Positions 52,476 through 64,000 of a stretch of DNA of 64,000 nt are shown piece by piece (the stretch's first letter is position 1; every line of letters starts with the position of its first letter). Position numbers and translations under genes: made by a program. This stretch comes from Membranipora membranacea (lineage: Eukaryota; Bryozoa; Gymnolaemata; Cheilostomatida; Membraniporidae). The notes beneath the pieces are model-generated. The model saw only the letters and a program-made list of their open reading frames with translations. It ran no database searches and was not told where the DNA came from. The stretch spans positions 868,001 to 932,000 of the forward strand of contig OU612075.1 of NCBI GenBank assembly GCA_914767715.1, given 5' to 3'.

Positions 52476-55400
52476 CTGAAACAAAAAAGGTTACACTACG
52501 GGCTATACCTCAAATCCGCAAATGTACATAACAAGCCACCCACATACCCTGAGGCCACGTTTGAGGCGGCTCTTCATTATTGAGATGAACTCGTCAGTGG
52601 ACAATTGGCCGTCTCCGTCCACATCAAATATCGTATAGACAGCATCGATTACTGAGGGTGATATCTCCTCTCCTCCGCATATACATACAGCCTTACGGAA
52701 ATCTCCTGAAATATGATACAAAGATAATATATATATATATATATAATATATATACATACAGCCTTACGGAAATCTCCTACAATATGATACAATATTATAT
52801 ATATATATAATATATATACATACAGCCTTACGAAATATGATACAATAATAAATATAATAGAAATAATAAATAACGCCCTCCAATTATTTCCTACAATACA
52901 ACACAAATATATAGGGGCTGGTTGACCTTGCTGGTATTAGTGACCCTGATAACTTCTGAACTCCGGGATTTCTGATGATAGTCAAAGACATAGTCCTTAC
53001 ATAAACTTATACAGCTTAACATGGAATCGGTGCAACATATTCAGCTTCATTGCAAACATTACTAGTGCTTCTCCATGCAATCAGATAACTGATGGTGGTC
53101 AAAACCCGTGCCGTAGAATTTCTGACTTCTTGGACATCATCAAGATGTTATATGAATAACTTACACATATAAAAAGCCTGATTAAGTGCGAAGCGTCCCT
53201 CCGACTAGACATAAGCAAATATTAACTACGTTATGTTACCCTGCACCCGAGGAGTTGTTATACTAGAATCGTCCACCATTGTCTTTTCAATTTGTTGATC
53301 CAGCGTGACCAGACTTTCATGACTGTTTCAGTCACAATTTTTATAATGGAAACAAGCACTGAGTATATTGTGTCATTAATACAGGGAAATAATCCCTGAC
53401 CCCCCCCCCCCCCCGAGTGCAGTAGAAGACATTGTTGTTACTATGTCAGCGTTAGTGTTAATTGCTTACCTGACTCAGATACTATATAATAATGAGCACT
53501 GAGTCATCAGCGCCAGCAGAGAAAGGCCCTAGGGTTAAATAACTTTTCCGTTGACCTTACTGATTCATATCGAACAATTGGAAAGCAAATGCGCATCAGT
53601 GGAAAGTATAAAATAAAGTGCTGGAAAATCCCACATCATCAACCTATAATTCTCAACTTGTCACATGGTTGTGTAGTTTGATGACGGGGGTGACTTAGAC
53701 AGACTTAGCCTATCCTGGTATATTTCCATATTACAGGTGGATATACATGTATGTTATACACGTATACACGTATACACCTGCGTAACTGTATATGTAAACC
53801 TTAGATCGTCCTTGTGATTAGTCTTAATTATCACATGAACTTTATATTCTGTCATACAGAATATTTCCAGATGTTGTGCATAAGTATAGATACTTGTGTC
53901 ACGTCCTGTGTGATGTCATGTGATTTTTCCGGATTCAAATCGGTCAATACAATGCACTGATACGATACACTGATACGATACACTGATACGATACACTGAT
54001 ACGATGCACTGATACGATGCACTGATACTAGCTGAAGTGCTCAAACTCTTGACGGGTTGCTGGTAGTGACACTCCGCTGGTATCAATCACTTCTTGGCCA
54101 GAATGAAGGGGGTTGATAACCAAATGCCTCTAACAGCGACCCTGGGCAGAGCCTCGATAATATGAATTACTGTGCTGAACTGCTTTGAGTTTGACAAACC
54201 TTTAGATATGGGCTGATCTGATAGGTTATAGAGTCTCATCATCAGAGTGAAGTCATCCATATGGTTCAGGAAGAGAAAGAAACCCTTAAAATCATCAAAA
54301 GTTATCCCCTAAAAGAATAGAACATAATTATCAGATCGGCTTTGAGGGAAGATTATTTGCCGTATTATTTGTCATATATATGCATATATGACATAGGCTT
54401 ATACAAAGAGATAGATTAAGATATACATATAGACACGCTTAGATATACATGCTGCATTTAAATTTACATATTTATAAAGCTTCGAATTCTTGAAATGATA
54501 TATCACTTAAAAGTTCAAGGTTTGTATCATTTAAATGTGTGATCTATAATGCATGAATTGCTGGGAATCGGAATATATGTGTTGGTATTTTTGGATTCTT
54601 TGAGTTTACAAAAAATATGAAGGATGAATTACATCTTCTTTTGGTAGAGGGAATACAACTACTCGGCATACATGATAAATGTTGAGGATAGATCACACAA
54701 AAATCCTCAGGGTCATGATTATATCTAACAGGGTAAGAAGGGAGTCGAAACAACTTTTAAAGTTTTATTTAGATTTATCAAAAAAACAAGCGAATGCTCT
54801 AAATTTCATAGAATATCATAGAACAGTGCTCAAATACCCTAATAGAATCGGGGATAGGGCTAAAGATCTCACATCAGATTATACCTGTTTCAATGAGGGT
54901 ATCTATAATGTAAATAAGAAGTTTTACAAAACGTATGCTTGCAGCTCAAGTTATCTGCCCATTCAAAATGAGCAGACAACTCCTAATTTGAGACCAGGGC
55001 TGCGCATCCTTCGATCAGGGAGGGTCGGAGGTTATTCCACCCTCCCTGCTTAGATATAAACTCGTGTGTTAGCAACCAGACCCCTTCATCATCAAGCATT
55101 TGTACACAAACCAACGTATACTATGCCAGGAATATGACAAATTGGTGCGGTGCGAATGATTGCTGGCGTTACGCTAAATGTTAAGCAAAAACACAAATAG
55201 ATTTTCTTTAGTGTCAGAATACTGCCTCGTCTTTTTCATCATTTAAACCCGACAAGCTGAAAACATCATGTAAGATGATCAAAACTAGTAGTTCATACAA
55301 GGTTATAGGTTGTAAAAATTAAATTATCTATCAGCATAATAATAAAATTTGAAATCCTGCGAATATGTTCTACATCCTATATATATATCAAGGAGGAAGA

Positions 55401-58400
55401 GTCCCTCTCACTCCTTGTAAAACATTTTCATGAAATTTCAATTTTCATTGTTCTGCTGATAGAAAATTTATTGTTAGAATAACTGATCAGACCTCATGAG
55501 GCCATGACATCTGATCCCATGATCTCAATTGGCTTTTTCTAGATATGTAATATAGAATTGAACGATATCTCAAGCATGTGCCCATGGTTTAGATTTTGAG
55601 ATATAACGGATAGACAACTGCTAACCAAACAGACTATAAGTTAACTGATAGGCGAGTAAGTCACAACACAAAGTCTTACCTCACGCTCATCCTGGTTAAT
55701 AATTATACACAACTACTCTGTCAGTGTTTAGCAATCATGAAATGGACAGTGCAGTACAACAAATAATATAATTAGACTCGCCAAAAGTGCATGTTATATA
55801 TCAAGTTGTCTATCCCCTTGCAACTTATCAGGGAAAGACAACTCGAGCACAGGCAACTTTAACAAGGTATTTAGTAATCAGTGGCTTAGTGTTGAGGGAT
55901 ATTGGTAGGACAAGTGCCAGTTATATCATGTTATGTAGTTCATGAATTAGTCTACTACGGCTGAATTCAGAAATTAATAGGGCCTTCAGCTTTGGCTTTG
56001 CTAAATGAATGACATCACATGTGGCAGCATGTCAACAAGTAAACAAAAAATAGGAAGGAAAACATAGTCACCTCAGTAGACTGAGTATTATTCCTCATCT
56101 ATTAAGAATTCTGATACGAGTTAATGCGAGACACCCAACATTTAGTAGAAATTGGCTTTAGCTCCAAGGCTGTCTTGAGGAAGGGGAATTGGTTGTCACT
56201 CTATTAGTATTTGAATCTTCTTTGAGTCGATCACAATAACTTTGATTTTTCTTTTGGCCAGTTCTTTTTCATCATAAACAAGGTACCAGGGCTACATGAA
56301 ATAATTCAAGTTAGATCTATTAGAGATTCACAACCCACATTTACGATGAATTCTACGAAGGAATGCCAGCGGCATAATCTCGCTGCTCCAGATTGTCTGA
56401 GGAGATTCTGTGGTCATCCGTGAAATTTCGACTCAGAAACCAGATGACCACCTGAGCTCTGGCGAATTATATAGTCAGCTTGGGCATTAGAGGCAAAATG
56501 TGACAAAAGTCCCTACCCCTTCAAAGACAGCTTTGGCGCCGGAAGCTTCATAGAAATGAGAAAAATTTGTGGTTTTCCTATGAAAGGAATGATCAAAAAC
56601 ATTTTTTGAAGTGAAAGCATAGAAGAGAGAAAACCACAGGAGAATGGTGTGCATTATCCGGCAGAGTCATGCAATGATCACTCCTTACTGCATCACATCT
56701 CAAGCAGGGCACTCACAGGCAGAATGAGCTGTATTTTACTCATATTTGACTACAGGTTCCAAATTGTCACCGACTATACAGTGGAACTCCCAAATGAATG
56801 AATTACAAGAAAGACGCTCTTCAGTCTCAGCAAACTCAAGCATTAACTTAATGAGTGTGTTTAAAATTTCACAATACCTCCCCCATCCTCCCATATCATC
56901 AAAATCCTTGAATAACACAAAATCAAAGAGCCTATATATAATTATACTAACTTTGGCCTCTACAATCCTGTCTCTCACTCTGTCCAGGTACTCATCTATA
57001 GAAGCCTCAGAGAGATTAGTGTATCTCAGTAATATACGAGCAAAGTCTTCCTCAGATATAGTAGCTAATCCCTTAGCATACTGCTGAAACTCCATATCTA
57101 AAACCTCCTCTTGCAGATTCTGTGTAAATCTACAAGCACAACGAGATGGAAGTTACTTCAATAATTCTTTTCTGATATGTACTGGTGTGAAAAGGGTTGC
57201 ACCAGGAGTGCTAAGAGTCTTTGCTCTCAAACTCTGCCCAGGTGGACGATTGTGGTATTTCAATATGGGGCTTATAATGAAATACCACTACCATCAACCT
57301 GGACAGAGTTGGGTGCTGTGGAAGTCATGTGGGGGACATTACATACTGTCATTTCTCAAATGATTTGTGTTGTATTGCTTCTGTGATGTTATCTAACACT
57401 GTAACACTATTGTGCATTTCCGAATAGACCCATGCGCTTGTGATTCGGTTTTTATTGGCTGATGGGTTTTGGTTTGTTGTTGTGTTGAGTTGTCTGTTCA
57501 TGTTGACCTGAGTAGATAACTCCTAATTATTTGACTGAATCCCAGCCTAATACAATCCTGAATCAGGCAACAAATCTGTGTCTTCTCCATTATTAGAAAA
57601 TGTACTCAAGTCAATGTAGTGGAATTATCTAAAGTCAAAGTTTGAGGATTTGAGGACGAGATCCATTGAGTTATCAGATTATCATATATGTAGTATTTTA
57701 GTTGTATGTGCATTAAGTATACAATAACTCTTTGGTTATAACTTACCTGGCAAAGTCATCATATTTGAGAACATCAGATCCCTTATTACCAAACAGGTGA
57801 ACAAGTAGAGTTGTCTGCTGGAGCTGTTTCATCTTCTCATCCTCCTGATAAAATAAACCAAACAACTATGTGACTGTTACAAACATTTTACAAAACAAAT
57901 GTGCATGCTTTGCTCAAATATGTGTGTGGCAAGAAGGGGAAAAAAATTTCATGCCAATTTCCTATCCAGATTCGACCATAATTGTCTTTTTCAAGTTACA
58001 TAATTTGAAATATGTGTAAGAGACATATCATTTCTGGCACTGCATTACATTTGTTCAAGCTCACCATAGATAACACACAAAACACCCTAACGCAACAACA
58101 ACAGGCTTTACTGGAAGAAGCAGACTTGAAGATATCTGGGCATTCTTTATCAGGGATATATATTGTATATTCTTAATACTATCATAGTGTAACATTTTTT
58201 TACAACTGGTACAGAAGTAAAATCGGGCATAGAAATTCGTGTGAGGAAAATGTGACTGGTTTGTTTATTATCAGTGACCCAAAACTAGAGCCAAATGCAA
58301 GAAGTGAATGATAACACTAGATAACACTAGATAACACTAAACTAGGGGTAGCAAAGCAGCAGCGACAGCCGGACGCCCGTGTATCGGGGTAGGACGTTGC

Positions 58401-60850
58401 GTCAATGGAATGATAAAGTCTAGATGTATTCATTTCATATACCACAAGCGGGAACTGTCATATCCTAAATATATAACTTTAGGGAAGGCCAATCTGAACA
58501 ACATCACTTCATAACGACAGTAAAATTGGCCATGGTGTCTTTATATTATAAAAACCATTCCATATTTTACAGCCAGGATTTCATATGATTGTATCATATC
58601 CCATGGTGGCTCGAGGACCTACAACCACTACACATCAAACTGTGCATACAAAAACAAACAGCGATTAGTTCGCACAAGCAAGCCTGCGTGCAAAAAAGCT
58701 AGCAAATGCAAATCTTGGCAAGGACAAGAGCAGAAAACTTTGTCCAAACGCAGAAAGTCTGAATTGAGAGTTATAACTATTGTTGTATCAAACACACACA
58801 CGCACTCACAAAGAAGAAAACAGAAATCGCTACAGCGTCATGAAAATTCTTTTTCATATCTAGAAATAAATCTAGCCTATAGCTCTACCGAAAGACTGAA
58901 ATGCATATAAAGGAACTATTCTAACCTACAGAGGTGACTGAAAAATGTGCAACAGGTTGATGCAAGACTGTAGCGCTATATAGAAATGTGTGTGGTAAAG
59001 AATTGTCAAGCGGCAGCGGCAGCTAGCTCAACAACAAAGTTACTAAAGCTGAGTCAAAACAAAAACACTGAGGTGTATAACAGCTCTAAACACGCGGCGA
59101 TCTACACAACATACGATTTTAGCCTCAGTTCCATCCTTGCCGCTCAGCAGTACACGCTCCATCTAGAAAACAAACGGACATGCTCATGTGTTAATATAGG
59201 TTTAGTATTATCAAATTATCAAGCTTTAATAGCATGCAGACAGAGAGTGTGTCTGCTAGTTTGATCTTGGAATCTTGTTGAATCTAAAACAGAAGAGCAT
59301 GTTAGAAACAAACTGTATGCGGTAGTAATACAAGATAATACAAGATAATACAAGTAATACAAGATAAGAAGGGGAGCATAAATCCAAACAATGCAATGCT
59401 TTTGACAAGGTGCGATAACTTCATTACCAAAATTCCAAATACAACATACCACACCTCAACCTTCAGAAAACAAACCCAGAGAAAGAAACCAGTCAACCAC
59501 AGTAATCAACATTGAGAACAGAGACAAAGTCAGCCATGTCAGAAGGCGTATGGGGGAGGTATCATGATGCTTTCAGAAATCTAGACATGAGAGATAGTCA
59601 CAGATATATAGACACAAACTAGGCTACTAACTAATCACAATGAGTCACTCCCCATTCTCTGAGCCTGCTTACTGGTCACATTATCACTCTTATAACTCAA
59701 AACATGTTCAGAAGCTATGGGTTACATGCTGGGTTTGGTCAGGATGGTTGAGAGATTTTTCATGCAAAGATTTTTAGTTATTTTGACACAAGTTTTCAAA
59801 ATACTGCTGCAGGTACGTAACATAGCAGTAATGGGTACACGATAACAGCTTGTGCACATGTAAGTATAATCATGCCAAGGAACAAGACCCGAGTGTGCAT
59901 TGCCTTAGCCCCTGTTTAAGAACTCTCAACTACGTCGGGGTACCATCGGCATCCAACTCAATTGATAGTTCTTGAACTAAGGCTTGGGACTTGTTGCTAA
60001 TTAGAAGTTGTCTATCCCTTGTTAAAGATAACACAACTATGATAGTGCGCGGGAGCTTTTGTATATCAGATTATACTACACTCTGTGGGTATGGACAAAA
60101 TTACCTTAAACCGCAGTAAATCCTTATTCTACCAAAACATAAAAAATCAGTGGATTCTGGGAGAACAAATAAAGCGCATCGAGTAATCCAATAAATGATC
60201 ATCAGCATGTTCAATCTAGACTAAGCTTCAACATGATTGTAGGACAGCTATATATAAGATCATGCAACCAAAACCACCCTCCTATTAACGCATAGATAGC
60301 CATCAGAAAGAAAAAGTATTGTGAAAGTTTAAACTTTGGAATATAAGGGTCTGAATTAGTTCAAAGAGACCTTGTTTGGGAAAACAATGATAACCCATAA
60401 TTTGGCCTAAATGGAGCACTGGCTTTGATGCATCAATGAAGGAAGCGCTACCATCGCTGAGCAGCAGAGATGGACCATGTCACAAGGCTTTCCTGCTACC
60501 TCGGTAAATTATAATTTGACTATCTAATTGACATTTATTTATATATGATCATAGTCCTTGAGCCTTCTACCTTGATAAAACTAATGTGCCTTTTAATCAA
60601 AGGGATAATTATGAGTGATTGAAGGTTGGTTATGAACGGATGAGGATATACAAAGAGTACACAGGGGAGGTAATTCAGGAGGAGATAATTTCAGGAGCAG
60701 ATAATTCAGACATACAGCTGAAGAATAAGGCATGATGCCTGAGGCGGAGGCTTTAGGTAGATCTGAAGTATCTACTGGATCCTTAGGGCTGCTGATCGTC
60801 TTTATCTCATCACCTTTACGGTTCTTAGCCGAAGTGAAAAGTCTGGTCAG
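52467..60850 (-). CDS. MICU3: Mitochondrial calcium uptake protein, MICU3-like (3' part of gene)
   Basis: MICU proteins sit in the mitochondrial intermembrane space and gate the calcium uniporter MCU through paired EF-hands. Exons 60850-60716, 57844-57747, 57129-56952, 54308-54200 and 52705-52548 join in phase (678 nt, 226 codons). They read, in order: a variable linker; TTLLVHLFGNKGSDVL; LQEEVLDMEF, then ISEEDFARILLRYTN; GITFDDFKGFFLFLN; and a canonical EF-hand loop DVDGDGQLSTDE followed by IMKSRLKRGLR. ISEEDFA-ILLRYTN and GITFDEF-type segments are closer, from memory, to MICU3 than to MICU1 or MICU2. The first EF-hand and the N-terminal targeting region are not found and should lie right of 64,000. 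The C-terminal tail after RGLR looks very short or is unlocated. Confidence 0.9.
52548..52705 (-). CDS. MICU3: MICU exon: C-terminal EF-hand
   Basis: 158 nt, acceptor ATATTTCAG, donor GTATGT (52547-52542). It encodes GDFRKAV, then the helix SPSVIDAVYTIF, the canonical 12-residue calcium loop DVDGDGQLSTDE (acidic residues at 1, 3, 5 and 12, Gly at 6) and FISIMKSRLKRGLR. The first 25 nt of the exon with its acceptor are duplicated upstream at 52771-52845. Confidence 0.95.
52681..52846. repeat. Tandem duplication of a MICU splice acceptor in TA-rich DNA
   Basis: The segment ATACATACAGCCTTACGG with the acceptor region is present at 52681, about 52752 and about 52815, separated by (TA)n. Copy 2 keeps an intact AG acceptor (exon start would be 52776). 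Copy 3 has lost 11 nt including the acceptor. Confidence 0.92.
53955..54028. repeat. Minisatellite, 13-bp unit CACTGATACGATA
   Basis: Five full units and a partial one, in the MICU intron between exons 54308-54200 and 52705-52548. The last full units carry G instead of A at the end. Confidence 0.93.
54200..54308 (-). CDS. MICU3: MICU exon: GITFDDFKGFFLFLN
   Basis: 109 nt, acceptor TTCTTTTAG, donor GTTTGT (54199-54194). It encodes GITFDDFKGFFLFLNHMDDF and LYNLSDQPISK, the degenerate middle EF-hand-like region of MICU proteins. It has no long ATG frame and is found only by splice walking. Confidence 0.9.
55017..55047. repeat. 8-9 bp hairpin, GGGAGGG arms
   Basis: AGGGAGGGT and ACCCTCCCT pair around a 13-nt loop in a MICU intron. 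Confidence 0.75.
55804..55843. repeat. Hairpin with AGTTGTCT arms
   Basis: AGTTGTCT (55804-55811) pairs with AGACAACT (55836-55843), and inner CCC/GGG bases extend the stem. Related sequences occur at 60006 and 61518. Confidence 0.7.
56952..57129 (-). CDS. MICU3: MICU exon: EVLDMEF / ISEEDFARILLRYT core
   Basis: 178 nt, acceptor GTGCTTGTAG, donor GTTAGT (56951-56946). It encodes FTQNLQEEVLDMEFQQYAKG and ISEEDFARILLRYTNLSEAS, then a helix ending VEAK. The internal Met that opens the longest frame is not the gene start, since the frame continues back to the acceptor. Confidence 0.92.
57230..57310 (-). ncRNA. MicroRNA-precursor-like hairpin in a MICU intron
   Basis: 33-nt arms at 57230-57262 and 57278-57310 enclose a 15-nt loop. 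Read on the minus strand, the arms form 28 Watson-Crick pairs, 3 G-U pairs and 2 mismatches. Read on the plus strand, the same sites give 5 mismatches. The minus strand is the MICU sense strand and the hairpin lies in the intron between exons 57844-57747 and 57129-56952, so it could be processed from the host transcript. The size fits an animal pre-miRNA. It could instead be a small foldback repeat. Confidence 0.5.
57747..57844 (-). CDS. MICU3: MICU exon: TTLLVHLFG segment
   Basis: 98 nt, acceptor ATTTTATCAG, donor GTAAG (57746-57742). It encodes EDEKMKQLQQTTLLVHLFGN and then VLKYDDFAR, matching the MICU core before the LQxEVLxxEF motif. Phase 0 in, 2 out. Confidence 0.88.
58311..58341. repeat. 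Tandem repeat, GATAACACTA x3
   Basis: Three direct 10-bp units in a MICU intron. A similar short array of ACAAGATAAT units lies near 59327-59370. Confidence 0.85.
60006..60038. repeat. Hairpin with AGTTGT arms
   Basis: AGTTGT (60006-60011) and ACAACT (60033-60038), followed on the left arm by CTATCCC as in the 55804 hairpin. MICU intron. Confidence 0.55.
60716..60850 (-). CDS. MICU3: MICU exon: linker after first EF-hand
   Basis: 135 nt, phase 0 to 0, acceptor TATTTGCAG, donor GTATGT (60715-60710). It encodes LTRLFTSAKNRKGDEIKTIS and a Ser/Pro/Asp-rich tail ending PYSSA. Its position matches the poorly conserved stretch between the EF1 helix and the TTLLVHFFG segment of MICU proteins. Identification rests on phase and context. 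Confidence 0.65.
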
Positions 60851-63800
60851 CTGCAAATAATAAACATCACAAACAATGGATGAAATAATAGCAAGGTAAC
60901 TATGCAAGGAGATAACTGACTGCACATAACTAAGCCTAAAGGTTTTGGTATGATATATGCAGTGGAACTTGTTGACATTGAAACCATTTCAGAGAATAAC
61001 GTGTCTACTGTTTACCAAAAACAAATTTGTGTCAAAAACAGTAAGCTAGTAATTGCAAGGCAGATCTAGTGCTACAACCTAGGATGGATACACTAGCATG
61101 CATTATTGGGCTAGCCTAGGGTGAAAGCTCTGTATATTCATACTACAGTTGGTTCCTGAAGAATATTTCAGCAGCCAACTGTAGATAAGATTGATAGAAC
61201 TGATGAACTGCTGTAGACTTTGACTGTATTGATGAGGATGAGTTGGACTCTTGTACATATGGCTACAAGCTCTATAGTGATTCCATAATGTTAAATTATA
61301 AAGCCAATGAGAGAGGATTGGCAAACTGCCAGCGAGGTAAAAAAATTGTCCAGCAGATCGTAATTTGAAATGGGTCACTCAATAATGGGCAAGGGGCAAA
61401 TAAGCTTAATTTACAGACTTGCACACAGGAATGAAGAGTAAAATGCATAATTTGGTGGTTTGTCTTCATTTTGTTTCTCAGAAATTAATATATTTTCATA
61501 TCATGCTTATAAAATGGGAGTTGTTCTGCCTACTGCTTGTAAAGCAAAGGGGGGACAACTCAGTAGAATTAGTAGCTGACCTAAAATATGTATAGATTAG
61601 AAATTCTACATCTAATGCTGAAAAGCACTGTGGTTTAGTCTCCAGTTATAAGGTAGCATTTTAACATAGCATGAGTGCTCAAGTTGTTTTGTTTGTTGCA
61701 TGAGGGTTGACCACCTCACCACCCCAAAACAAAACATCTTGTACACTCAAGCTAGTATGTATGTAGAGTGCGACGAGGGGTGAACAATGCCAGTATATTG
61801 GTGATGGAGGGAACCTCTCCAAGTCGTATAATCAATAATGACCAGAACAGCATATCATATCAAATACCCCGGCAAACGTTCCCTCTTATCATAAGGTCTG
61901 ATCAAACAAATAAGACAATTCAGGCATGTTTAAAACATTTCCACTAGCCAAGCCTAAAGTTATAGGAGAACAAGATGTCAGATGTTTTCATAAATTCAAT
62001 TGATCATTCAATGTTAACATCAGACATACTGTTGCTATTATAACAGTTGCAGCTGACATCAGTGTTAATGGGTTGTAAGCTAATTTTCACTATTATCACT
62101 GGAGACATGTTGTTGTTGTTGTTGTTGTTTTGACTGTGAGAATCGATAGCGTTAGCGTGTGAGTGTGGATTCTATGTGTTGTTCTGGGTTTAATGATATC
62201 TACAAACGTTTTTGTAAAATTGTTGGCCAACTATTTTGAGATCTATCCAGAGTCAAAAACTGATGTGGAACTTCAATGAGGATGTGCCCAAATTGGTAAA
62301 TAAGGAGGGGCCTTGTCATGGATAGATTTGATAGCTAGATAGATCATCAAATAGATGGCTGATCATTTTTCTAAGCCATGTTAAGATAAAAAACATGAAG
62401 CATGTGATGCTTTGAAAAAACCCAAGAGATTTATGTATTCAATAGAGTGTGAACGAAGCAAACCCACAATGCACCACTTTCTTGGAATTGCCCATCCCAG
62501 TCATCCGCTAATGAGTTTTCACTGACCTCGTCATCTTTGTGATACCCATTTATATGTCCAGATTTTTAAAGCCATCTATTTAAATCAAGGGATAAGTTGG
62601 ATATGATTTACAGGATAGCCACTGCAGCATAACAGGCCATAGTTTGAGGATTCAGACATTCCAACCCCTGCCAATAAGTCTGCGAGACATTATAGGGGAG
62701 TTTGCCAAGACATTGATATGATCCGCCGAGACAGTACATTGGTAATTGGTATACTTATCAACAGAAAAAGCACAAACAATGCACAACACAAATACCTCAG
62801 CCCTGTAATAGGTCAGATCGACGATGGTAAATAGCTGTCAACGATATCAGCAGCATTTACAATCAACAAAACTAAATACATGAGACAGAAACCTAACTTT
62901 TAAGGAGGGCATTGACTATTTCTCTACTTTTCTATCTTATAGCTACCCAATGGATGAAAAGAGTCATCCGATTTATATATTATATGTTTTATGTATTTAG
63001 GCAAAATTCTTTTTCAGAATTAAAATTTTTGCTAACATCAACAACTCCTAAGCAGGCCGTCAAAGTTTAACTCCATGAATATTTTCATCCAGTTGGGTAG
63101 GCCTATGCTTGAGTAGGAAAAACATCGAAGTTTATCCTGAAATATGCTCAATTAAATTCAGTTTACTGCCTAAGGAGTTATGGCAGTGCCTTCTAAGAAA
63201 AAAGACAAAACACAGTCCTATCCCCCCCCCCCCTCTATAAATATGTCACATTGACATTGGTAAACATCCAGCCGAGGGAGAGAGGCACACAACAGGGTAA
63301 GTAATAACCAGCATTTGAGGTAGAGGGTCAACAGATTTTGACTTTATATACACCTTTGGAAAGGGTCGAGCTACTGAACAATAAATTCTCATCATCTCAT
63401 CATCATCATCTTTTAATTGATGATGTTGAGTCATTTTATAAAAGAAATGAGGACAAAAAAGCTGTTTTTGTCGATGTGGATGACAGAGTCGAATTGATTC
63501 CATGAAAGTTCAAAATAGCTAATAATTATTCTTAGAAATATAGCTCATCTTAATTTGTGGATTGAAATTAATATATGACGGGCCCAAAGCGACTTTTTAT
63601 GTCACCACCATCAATGCCAAAGTCTGCCAGATTTACCTCTATCTGCAATCAATTGACTCCACTTTGATAAAAACAGCCTTTTTGGCCTCATTTCTTTGAT
63701 AAAATGACGCAACGTCATCGAATCATATTTTGATGAGATATTACCATTCAGTAGCTCTGCTGCTTTCCAACAGTGCACAGTAGTCAATATTTGTTGACCC

Positions 63801-64000
63801 TGTGTCTGTACCTTAACTAATAACTATAGCTCTGAAAAAGCTATTAGATTATTGGAACGGCAGAGGACGCATATCTTACATAAAATAATCATCTATCAGA
63901 CATTGTTCTACAAATATCAATTTCCTTCTTCCTACTTTTATACAGTTAAGTCCCCCTAAGTGATTGATAAGAATTCTGCCTAATCTAGAGGACATCGATT
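60851..64000. other. Probable MICU intron, no exon identified
   Basis: I searched both strands for the MICU first EF-hand exon and found none. The region contains a hairpin at 61518, a (TTG)n run near 62108-62130, a C-run near 63222 and one TAGGCCTA at 63098. The MICU 5' exons are expected beyond the right edge. Confidence 0.5.
61518..61561. repeat. Hairpin with GAGTTGT arms
   Basis: GAGTTGT (61518-61524) and ACAACTC (61555-61561). It is left of the expected MICU 5' exons, so probably intronic. Confidence 0.55.

Noticed and set aside
54679-55053. 124-residue plus-strand frame
   Set aside because: Lies in a MICU intron on the opposite strand and includes a hairpin; no similarity recognised.
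62460-62575. Acidic minus-strand open frame (HKDDEVSENSLADDW...)
   Set aside because: No acceptor in phase and no EF-hand pattern.
62796-62834. 39-nt minus-strand candidate MICU exon (LFTIVDLTYYRAE)
   Set aside because: Splice signals and phase are acceptable, but the peptide does not resemble the EF-hand region expected before exon 60850-60716.

Overview
The window is nuclear DNA from an animal, probably an invertebrate. It is AT-rich, with spliced genes, GT-AG introns from tens of bases to more than 6 kb, microsatellites and short dispersed repeats. I see no prokaryotic operons, rRNA, tRNA or CRISPR. The species cannot be named from the sequence. I built the gene models by hand, walking donor and acceptor sites and checking reading phase. 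Every gene I can support lies on the minus strand.

Left edge (about 425-4632): 'gene A', whose product I do not recognise. It has four phase-consistent exons, then further 3' exons running toward the left edge. It is Ser/Pro-rich and basic at the N-terminus and more helical and charged toward the C-terminus. Region 4633-7421 is spacer plus the KLF 3' UTR.

7422-22653: a complete Krüppel-like factor gene of five coding exons (888 nt, 295 residues). It has three C-terminal C2H2 zinc fingers, and a separate 82-nt exon carries a CtBP-binding PIDLS motif. Together these place it with the KLF3/8/12 repressor group. Two introns exceed 6 kb; one holds a pure (GATA)n tract.

About 28.6-36.5 kb: 'gene B', an unrecognised protein with a Cys4 (CxxC-x13-CxxC) motif, built from five firm coding exons and two weaker 3' ones. 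Candidate non-coding 5' exons lie at 39.1 and 43.6 kb. Between gene B and the next gene is a long gene-poor stretch with a pair of MITE-like repeats, hairpins and minisatellites.

52.5-60.9 kb: most of a mitochondrial calcium uptake (MICU) gene, closest in my reading to MICU3. Five exons join in phase, and a canonical EF-hand is encoded in the last full exon. The N-terminal exons, including the first EF-hand, are not found and probably lie right of 64,000.

Most interesting non-genic signals: (1) an 81-nt hairpin in a MICU intron, 33-nt arms and 15-nt loop, that pairs best in the MICU sense orientation and looks like a microRNA precursor; (2) a tandem duplication of a MICU splice acceptor with the start of its exon, within TA-repeat DNA; (3) a 107-bp foldback flanked by a 9-bp direct repeat; (4) a pair of roughly 195-bp MITE-like copies; (5) many short near-perfect hairpins, several with GGAGT-type arms, plus apparent excess of the words GGAGTTGT and TAGGCCTA. 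The four genes do not form an obvious shared pathway.
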